Part shown: in pieces, positions 56,453-64,000 of the stretch
Layout: each line of letters opens with the position of its first letter
Position numbering within the stretch: position 1 is the first letter of the stretch
Assembly (NCBI RefSeq): GCF_035083965.1
Contig: NC_089730.1
Location: 19,166,742-19,230,741, forward strand
Source of the DNA: Branchiostoma lanceolatum
Lineage: Eukaryota; Chordata; Leptocardii; Amphioxiformes; Branchiostomatidae
Length of the DNA stretch: 64,000 bases
Direction of reading: 5' to 3'
Notes under the pieces: generated by a model
The model's database searches: none
What the model was told of the DNA's origin: nothing
Seen by the model: only the letters and a program-made list of their open reading frames with translations
Position numbers and translations under genes: made by a program

Positions 56453-56635
56453 GGCGCTGGGGGGAGGGGGGGGGGGGGGACATTGTTATTGTTATCAATT
56501 ATATATAGGCCGATGAGGTATTGTCCTACATACTTGTCGCTCAAGCCCAGGATGTCTTACAGCTTGTCTTTAATGTACTCGACCCATGCAAACTACTGGC
56601 AGGGCTTACAATTTCAATTCAATAAGAAGTTTTGA

Positions 56636-57075
56636 ATGGGCCGTTCCAAAAAATAAATGAGGAGAGGGGGTTGACGACCTGGGACAGGATTTGGGATATA
56701 GGGGGTTGATGACAGCGGGACAGGATTTTGGGATTCAGGGGGGTCTGACAGTTGGGCTGGGACAGGATCTAGGATATAGGGGGTTGGTGACAGGGCGGGA
56801 CAGGATTTTGGCACTATAAGGGGGTCTGGCAGTTGGGTTGGGACAGGATTCTAGGATTTGGGGGGTTGGTGAACATGGCGGGACAGGATTTTCGGATTTA
56901 GGGGGTCTGACATTTGGGCTGGGACAGGATCTAGGATATAGGGGGTTGGTGACAGGACGGGACAGGATTTTGGCAAGGGGGTCTGGCAGTTGGGTTGGGA
57001 TAGGATCTAGGATTTAGGGGGTTTGTGGCAGGATGGGACAGGATTCTGGCACTATACAGTAAGGGGGTCTGACAG
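56636..57075. repeat. G-rich minisatellite, unit about 110 bp, about four units
   Basis: Units contain GGGGTTGGTGACAG, GCGGGACAGGATTTT, GGGGGTCTG(G/A)CAGTTGGG, TTGGGACAGGATCTAGGAT. The left edge TGGGCCGTTCCAAAAAA..ATGAGGAG..GGGGTTGACGAC is the complement of 62388-62430, where a second G-rich minisatellite ends. Confidence 0.8.
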
Positions 57076-58980
57076 GTAATAATACACCTCTCTCACACGG
57101 CGGACATGATAGAATGAAGACGAGGCAAAGAAGCAAAAATAATGTACAGATTATTCAGATATAGTTTTCCTCCTGAAATACATTAAGTTTTAAAATATGA
57201 TATCCAAGTATGAATATTATAACTAATATAATGCACAAAAAAGATGCAGCAATTTAGAGCTTCGTTGGCCGATCCCATAGTCTCCGCCCTCCTGTCAAAA
57301 CGTACAAATGTAAAATAAAAACATAGAAATGCAAATATTTGACGGTCATGCAGCCACTTCCTCATTGGTCGATTCTCTAATTATCAGGTAATCATTGGCT
57401 AAACTGCTAATTGTGATTGACAGTTAGGATCGGTCTAATGTTTGCCACAAGGGCCTCGTTTTCATTCTATCATGTCTGCCGCGTGAGAAAGGTCTATAGA
57501 AAACAAATTTTTGCAGTAGACTTCACTGCGGGGAGATCACGCGAAAGCGCGAACATGAAATCACTGCGAATATTTCACCCTGATGCAAATTTTTCTGTAC
57601 TCCTCAATTAACCCTACAATGACTGTCAGTTAACACTTTGCACACGTAGATGAAAAGGATATTATTTGTAATTTGTGGCTTCTTGGAGAGATGGGTGGAC
57701 AGAGGGAGGGGAAGTGATTATCACACAACCATAACAACAGATTAACAGGGCTGAGCCTCCAGGGGTACTGATCAATAGATAGCATGCATAGAGCAGCAGA
57801 TTGATTCATGCAGTAGATATGGACAGAGGGTCAACTTTACTTTTACTTTGTCTATAGCTAAATCATAACAAAATATCAACTACTTTAAAGATCACTAGTA
57901 GCTGTTCTGCCCATGGTGGTGAATGGATATGCTAATTTTGTAAGAGAAATGTGACCCTGTAATTTCCTGGCTAATGAATTAGATTAGGTGAAAACTTATG
58001 ATGTTTTGGTTTGTTTGTTTGTTTGTTTTATTGGTCACTTGGAAATATCTTTTAATCAAGTTTTGGCCCAGTTTACAGGATGGATACGCATCAATCTGAT
58101 GCAATCAAATAGCTCAGAAGGGAAAACATGGTGCCAGCTCATGAAAAAGTGCATCCGCTATCTGCATGTGTTGACAAGCAGATTTTCCATGCACAAGAAT
58201 CAAACATATTTGGTCCATGTAGGAAAAGCTTTTGGTCTGCAACATATCAGGAAATTGTTGGTAGGAGGTCATGTCATAAATTCATACACATGAAATTTGT
58301 ACTTCAGTCCAGGGCTCACTTAGCAGGATCAGCAGGGAGCCATTCACACCCCTGTCCTGATTGGATAAAGACTCCCAGCTATGTAGTTTTAGGCCAATAC
58401 AGAAAGTAGATTTTCCTGCTGTTTCTTTGCATAGCAAGTTTGATCAACTCTATAGAATTGCTTACCGATATTCAGGGAGGGAGGTTACAACATTATTGCA
58501 CCATACAAACAACTCTAAAAAACTGTTATCCTCCATCCAAAACAACACACAGTGTGAAACCAACACATGGCCACACATGGCTTTTGTACTTCTTATCAGC
58601 CTGACTGTGCACAGTGGGGTGCCTGTTCACAGTTCACCAGTTTCTGTAAAAAATCATCCTTACCAGAGTTCTTGCAGTTTTGAAGGGAAAATAATCACAC
58701 TTTATTGATACCCTTCAAACTAGACTCTCTAGAATAAATCAAATTGTATTCTACCCTCTTGGAAAAAGATATGAGTGTTTCCAAAGAAGAAGAGCTTCAT
58801 GACACCTGGCAGTCTAAAGTGTACCTAAGTGATTAGACACCATGGGGGTCCTCCAGTGCACTGGGATGTTGTTGCCTATCTACTATTGAGGTGGTGTCTG
58901 GGAGTTTTTGTTTTGTTTTTGAACAGTTCACAAACACCAAAAATAGACAAAATAATGAAGAAAATATGCTGAAAAGGGGT
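57076..58980. other. upstream region of DHX16 and intergenic
   Basis: No coding exon seen. 57230-57300 (minus) is GC-richer and could include the DHX16 5' UTR exon or promoter. A (TTTG)n run lies at 58008-58028. Confidence 0.35.
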
Positions 58981-59160
58981 TGTACATTTCAATACCCGCC
59001 ATTCATGATGCGATGCTTTTTGCAGACAATGAAGCAGTCTTGACTCTTGTTTGTTTCCTTGGTTTCATAAGAAACACCACTGGCCAGACAGTGCCCAGGC
59101 ACAGATGTGTATTGGACCCTGTTCTAGTCTCTAGAACAGGGCAACTTAACAAGCTTTTTT

Positions 59161-59296
59161 TTCTGAGAAAAGAAGAATTTAAATTTTTTTAATCAAATTT
59201 GATTAGATACGATTTTCCCAGATTAGGCAAAGGACTCCCAACTTGGGAGGCTTTTGCCTGATCTGGGAAAATCGTATACTAATTATTTTCTCAGAA
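59161..59296. mobile_element. foldback MITE
   Basis: TTCTGAGAAAA and its complement form the ends. A stem of about 30 bp (ATACGATTTTCCCAGAT, AGGCAAA) surrounds CTCCCAACTTGGGAG. Confidence 0.8.
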
Positions 59297-59299
59297 GTC

Positions 59300-61500
59300 C
59301 CAAGTTCCACAACTGCAAATTCAAAAGAGGAAAGTCATTGCTATCGTTTGGCCACACAAGCTTCACACTTGTACTGGTGTTATGAAGAAGTCTCAAGGCA
59401 TGAATGTAAATGATTGTGCTTCTCTACTTGGGGGGCCAGCAGGAGTTGCTTCCATATGTGTCACAAATCCTGGTGTGACCAAGGAGGTCCTTGGTGTGAC
59501 CAGACCACAGCCTGAAACCTATCCATTTTAGCCAACCACCCTTGATTGAAAAAACCCACCCTGATTTTCCAGCCACTTTTTTTGTGCAGCGTGAATACAA
59601 AAGTTTATTGCAAGTTCTTGCCCGTAGGCTAATTGCAAGTAACATGAAAGGACGGACAGACAATATATAACAATACAGCATATTGTGACTTTTCTAGTCT
59701 AAATACTAACACTAAATTCTATCTTATTTGGGTTTGACTTCTTTTTCCGAGACAGTGGAAGACGGATGATCCCACTTTATCAAGAATCCAGGACCCAGGG
59801 TCCTCCTCCTATAAAAAATATCATCTGTAGACTCCAACCCTCATCCCAACATCATAAATGGATTATCCTCTGTAGGGGATCTCTACCCGCCTGGCTCCAA
59901 GAACAATGGAATGGGATCAGAGCAGACGACAGGAAATCATTTGCATATTAACTGACGTCTCAAGTTTTAAAAATCTTGTATTTTTCTCACTAGTTTTTGA
60001 AGAAAACATTGTCAAAGAAAAATTAACCAGATACATCATACATCACATGTATAGGTGTAACAAAGCTCGTAATTAATACAATACGTAACTTTACTAGGCA
60101 ACTTTCCGAAAACCATAACATTGTGTTTTCAACTGCCAAGCAACCCCTTCAAAGTTGGAATTGCATCTATATTTTCCGGTGAAGAGAATTAGCTTTGATA
60201 GCTGTGTGTCTTGAAATATGCCTTATAGTTATACATGTAATTGTGGTGTCTCGTTGGTAGTCTGACAGAAACCAGTATAGACTCCCTGGGGCTCTGTAGA
60301 ACTGTACATTTGTATACTGACAGCCAATGTCTGAGACATTCTACCAGTCAGAGCATGACAGAGTGTTGTCATTGCTTCATATTCTTTGTTAGTTACGACA
60401 AAGCTGACTTGTTTATGTGCAACTATACATTGATAATCATTTTCTACATTTGAAATGTGTGCTGAAGTAATTTAACTTCAACTGTCTTAGCCAGGGAGCC
60501 CTCCACTGATGTGAACACCACGGCATACAGAAGCAGACTCGAGGTCTGGGAGTTTACGAAATTACGTTAGCTGAATTTATTGGGTGGTTTTCTAGTTCAG
60601 GGTTGGTCTTTAGAATTAGAGGAGAGTAGTTTTCTTTTTGTCTGTTAGCATAACATGGACAAATTTGGATGGAATTTGGTGGCCTCTTGAAACAGCGCCT
60701 TTCTTTCTTGATCGTAGAACGAAGGGGCAACTTGAAACAAAATGTGTTTTGTCTTCCACCGTGCTTGACATGCAGACTATTTACAAGTTCTTTCGTACAC
60801 AGCAAGGAGGTCTATATAACCTCCTTGTACACAAGTAGCTTTTAGTATCGCCCCTCTCTATTTCAAGGGGGTGGGCACTAATTCTAATTCTAATTTTACT
60901 AATTGCTGAGCGTGAATCAAAATCATCTAGTTCTAGATGTTTTTCCATGGAATATGACGTTTTGCATGCCTAATAAAACCTTAGCTTGCCTATATCCATA
61001 CTCAGATTATGACAGAAAGCTTGGGTATACCAACATATCGGTAATTCTGGACCTTATATACAAGTACACCAAGGTATGTATAAAGTTAATAAAGTTTAAC
61101 GCGCATTGAATGTACACCAGTTAATTCAAATTCCTTTATCCCTATTATGCTTGTGTCCTGGCACTATGAGCTGGACATGGTGATCAGTTTCTGACTTTTT
61201 CATTATGAAAACTTCCAGTGTTCTTTCAGGGCACAAATGAATTCATGACTTGAATTTATGGATAGACATACAATTCACACATTGGTTACTTTGCATACTG
61301 TTCAAAGGCTAGGCAGACCTATTCATGCAAGCTTGTCAATAGCTTGAGTCTGCAGGCATCACTTCGCACCAAGGCTCAAAAATAATTATCCTACATTATG
61401 CAAGTAAAGACAGTGAGTCACTTGGAGTTGAGACTAGGGACTAAAGGCAGAGGCAAGCAGTTACCAAGGGGGTTTTAAATACCGGTAGAACCTACTTGGC
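59300..61500. other. intergenic stretch
   Basis: No exon recognised on either strand. 60645-60690 resembles the CAGCATAACT interspersed repeat. Confidence 0.35.
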
Positions 61501-61509
61501 ATAACCAAT

Positions 61510-61808
61510 TGGACCCCGCTCACACTAAAAAAAATGGATCGGATTAAACATTAATCGCGATAGAATAGATCCGATCGTGATTGATTTTTGTGTTCACACT
61601 GCTTTTCGCCAAGTGGATTAAAGTATGCCGTGATTTGAGTCCGATGGTGTTTGTTTTCCCGTGCGATGCCCGGAACCAGCCGAAATCCCCGGTGAATCAA
61701 TCGTGTTTCGCGTTCACACTCAATTTTCGATAGGATTGAATTGGATGAATTCTCCGCAAACTACCTCCGGCGATGGATACAAATAATCCGATCCAGGAAT
61801 GTGAACAC
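61510..61808. repeat. probable non-autonomous DNA element with GTTCACA...CGGATTA ends
   Basis: Left CTCACACTAAAAAAAATGG then ATCGGATTA; right AATAATCCGATCCAGGAATG then TGAACA. The ends are roughly inverted. GTTCACACT words also occur inside (61593, 61713). Confidence 0.5.
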
Positions 61809-61870
61809 AAGAAAATGTCCACTTACATGTATGGACTCCAAACTAAAGAACAGAACTTGTGTGGCAGAAC

Positions 61871-61975
61871 TTATCTCCAAGCAGATCTACACCGGGCGCG
61901 AAAATCGTATATGCTAGCCAGAGAAGGTCCAGCATATACGATTTTTGCGCCCAGTGTTGATCTGCTTGGAGATTT
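61871..61975. mobile_element. foldback MITE (CTCCAAGCAGA family), copy D, with 9-bp target duplication
   Basis: Ends TTATCTCCAAGCAGATCT and complement, arms of about 45 bp (GGGCGCGAAAATCGTATATG). Flanked by TGGCAGAAC at 61862-61870 and 61976-61984. Confidence 0.9.
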
Positions 61976-62001
61976 TGGCAGAACCTTCAACAAGTCGATG
62001 C

Positions 62002-62376
62002 AAGGATTAGGATTGGGATTGCAGGATGAAGGGGGTTGGAAGTGTTTAGGATTGGGATTTCAGGATAGAGGGGGTTAGAAGTGTTCAGGATTGGGATTGC
62101 AGGATGAAGGGGGTTGAGTAGGATTGGGATTGCAGGATGAAGGGGGTTGGAAGTGTTTAGGATTGGGATTTCAGGACAGAGGGGGTTGGAAGTGTTTAGG
62201 ATTGGGATTGCAGGATGAAGGGGGTTGATTAGGATTGGGATTGCAGGATGAAGGGGGTTGATTAGGATTGGGATTGCAGGATGAAGGGGGTTGGAAGTGT
62301 TTAGGATTGGGATTTCAGGACAGAGGGGGTTGGAAATGTTTAGGATTGGGATTGCAGGATAAAGGGGGTTGGAAGC
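62002..62376 (+). repeat. G-rich minisatellite, unit about 37 bp
   Basis: About ten units of TTAGGATTGGGATT(G/T)CAGGA, then (TGA/CAG)AGGGGGTTG. The right flank (62388-62430) is the complement of the 56636 flank. Confidence 0.9.
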
Positions 62377-62708
62377 TGATTGGGGGTGTCGTCAACCCCC
62401 CCTCCTCATTTTTTTTTTGGAACGGCCCAATATTATGTTTGGTCATGAATTTATTGGGGGGGGGGCATATGTAACTATTTTAGTGAGAACGATCCACTGC
62501 TATATGCAGTAGTTGTTGTAGATGACATAATGTAAAGATTATAACAATCTCTTAACATATATCTGGCGCAACAAACACAAAACAGAGCAAATTGGTTGAA
62601 CTTGAAAATAAAATATAGATCAAGGGAAGAAATTGTAATGTGAACAAAGAGCACCTAATCGTGTCTAATGCTCAGTGTTTATGATATATAATGATTGAGC
62701 ATACTTAC

Positions 62709-62879
62709 TGGTATTCTGTGTTCCCGACCAATGTGAAAATAAGTCAGTACAAGCCCGTTTACGACATGAAATCGTGTAAAAAGTTTTTCCAGCGTGCGAA
62801 TTTTTTTCAGAAAGCCGCCATCTTGGAATGCAATGTCCACGCTCTTCTCGCACAGTCTCGCGAGAGTAGACGACTCCAT
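62709..62879 (-). CDS. first coding exon of an unrecognised gene
   Basis: On minus, ATG at 62879 opens 57 codons, MESSTLARLCEKSVDIAFQD, then GGFLKKIRTLEKLFTRFHVV, NGLVLTYFHIGREHRIP. A perfect donor follows (GTAAGT at 62708). The Kozak context is moderate (GTTATGG). I do not recognise the family. The sequence is amphipathic and helix-like, without signal peptide or membrane segment. The exon contains the promoter-type words TCTCGCGAGA (about 62857-62866) and CCAAGATGGCGGC (about 62811-62823), so it sits at a CpG-type promoter shared with SSNA1, 280 bp away and divergent. Downstream exons were not found in the window. Confidence 0.5.
62811..62866. promoter_or_regulatory. divergent promoter motifs (TCTCGCGAGA and YY1-like)
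   Basis: GCCGCCATCTTGG is a YY1-type element and TCTCGCGAGA is the palindromic element of many housekeeping, often bidirectional, promoters. Both lie between or within the first exons of the divergent pair. Confidence 0.55.
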
Positions 62880-63159
62880 AACTGAAAAGTCCAAGTGGTA
62901 AATATTTAGATATAGAATAAGACAAGACAAAGAACCTTCACAAATAAAAAAGATAGTAAAAGAAACACATTATATTTGTGTTAGTACTATTTTTGTGTTA
63001 TTTTTATACTTCTATTTAAAGAAGTCTTTTACAAAATCTTTTAGTTGGGAGACCTCCCTCTTACTGTAATGGACTATCTCATTGGTTACAGCGCTCAAAA
63101 CAAATCGAAAGCGTTCAGTCTTCCTCTGTCCTATCTTGCTGTTTGGTGTTTTCCCCAAG

Positions 63160-63211
63160 ATGGCACAACAAGGGGCCGCGTTACAGAGTTATAACAACGA
63201 ACTCGTAAAAT
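63160..63211 (+). CDS. SSNA1: SSNA1 orthologue, first coding exon (rest beyond the window)
   Basis: 17 codons plus one base, MAQQGAALQSYNNELVK then C split by the intron, followed by the donor GTGAGT. The human SSNA1 N-terminus is MTQQGAALQNYNNELVKC, so 15 of the first 17 residues match and the junction fits the same Cys. SSNA1 is a small coiled-coil protein of centrioles, basal bodies and microtubule branch points. The ATG is in a CCAAGATGGC context. The coiled-coil exons are not present before 64000. Confidence 0.85.
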
Positions 63212-63799
63212 GTGAGTACCGCTGTCGTTTGGTCAGTCCAGTTTATAGCTTAAATCGGCGGCAAAAGCGAACGCAATCCCAAAGTTTTACTTCTTGGTCT
63301 CAAGTGGGGAGGGGGGCATTCATGTTTTTATTCCTCTTCTTTCCTTGAAAATTTGTATCCCACCGATGTACAAGTATTTTTGTACAACAGCTACGCCACG
63401 GAGATTCACATATTTATCAATGACAAGTGCTGAAAGAAAGTTGATGACAAACATCTAGGTACTTGAAAAACACAAATCAAAAAACTTTTCTTTTAGTGTA
63501 GATCTATATAATCCTTTATCAACATTTACAATATGATTTATGTTGATTGTAGTTTCATCAATTGCATTAATGGCTGCCCAATGAATAACACAATCCCTAC
63601 TTCAACAACAGCCCTATAGCTACATACATTGTATTCGACAGAAGTCTTGCAGTACTTCATTACATTCATAATTACAGTATTACAGTTTTAAAACGAGTCT
63701 TATTGAAACATTAACCATCCTCCTGTTTGAGTTAACATCTCTACAGGCAGACCAAGAAATGACTAATAACAAATTGCTGTTGCGCCATACGACCAGGTG

Positions 63800-64000
63800 G
63801 AGTCGTGTGGGGCAACGGCAGCGTGTTCGACTCAGAACCAAGTGGTTCTGGGTTCGAATCCTGTCGTGTTACTAGTACCTATCTTGTGCCCAAATGGGAA
63901 AGGCACTTTACACGACTTTCCCCACATACCAGGATGGTCGCAATCAAGACCATGGGCATTAAGGGAGCACACCCCAGTTTATTTGGGGTTTCAATCGGAG
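63800..64000 (+). mobile_element. tRNA-derived SINE, runs off the right edge
   Basis: Head GGTGGAGTCGTGTGGGGCAA...CGTGTTCGACTCAGAACC, B box GGTTCGAATCC at 63851-63861, then GGAAAGGCACTTTACACGAC. It lies in SSNA1 intron 1. Confidence 0.85.

Noticed and set aside
57988-58709. Plus-strand open frames upstream of DHX16
   Set aside because: They overlap each other in different frames, lack splice sites or domains, and have low-complexity composition.

Overview
The window looks like nuclear DNA of a lancelet (amphioxus, Branchiostoma-like). The genes have short exons with GT-AG introns. The encoded proteins are close to vertebrate orthologues. The spaces between them are packed with short foldback transposons, tRNA-derived SINEs, microsatellites and satellites. 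The species call is inference; no species-diagnostic sequence could be checked. No rRNA, genuine tRNA, CRISPR or prokaryotic feature was found.

Layout. 1-1799 (-) is a partial LRR-Ig transmembrane receptor that runs off the left edge. 1800-8150 holds repeats. 8154-9746 (-) and 13913-16321 (-) are two C2H2 zinc-finger genes, separated by arrays of a perfect hairpin motif. 17440-21700 is a satellite island of about twenty 101-bp units flanked by inverted repeats. 21750-26794 (+) is a C6orf136 (DUF2358) orthologue. 28934-32514 (-) is RABEPK (Rab9 effector with kelch motifs). 33391-44420 (+) is PPT2 (lysosomal thioesterase). 47461-56452 (-) is DHX16 (PRP2 spliceosomal DEAH helicase). 62709-62879 (-) is the first exon of an unrecognised gene, and 63160-63211 (+) is the first exon of SSNA1, which leaves the window on the right.

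The gene set reads as a piece of the ancestral MHC region. C6orf136 and DHX16 are neighbours in human 6p21.33, PPT2 lies in human MHC class III, and RABEPK and SSNA1 lie in the 9q33-q34 MHC paralogon. These five genes do not form a pathway; what links them is conserved linkage.

The most striking structure is in PPT2. Seven intact alternative first exons lie in tandem over 5.8 kb. Each has its own start codon, signal peptide and a copy of the oxyanion-strand motif (YKPVIIIHG), and each ends in a phase-0 donor. All could join one common exon 2 and one set of constant exons, as in UGT1A or clustered protocadherins. The residues after the HG motif differ strongly between variants. Four of the first exons share a conserved upstream block.

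A second pattern runs through four genes. The splice acceptor plus the 5' part of an exon has been tandemly copied into the upstream intron: C6orf136 exon 4 (6 extra copies), PPT2 exon 2 (3) and exon 8 (1), RABEPK exon 3 (1), DHX16 exon 10 (2). Transposons have also shaped gene parts. The DHX16 stop codon appears to be the end of a foldback element, and a hAT-type element ends 18 bp from a DHX16 splice acceptor.
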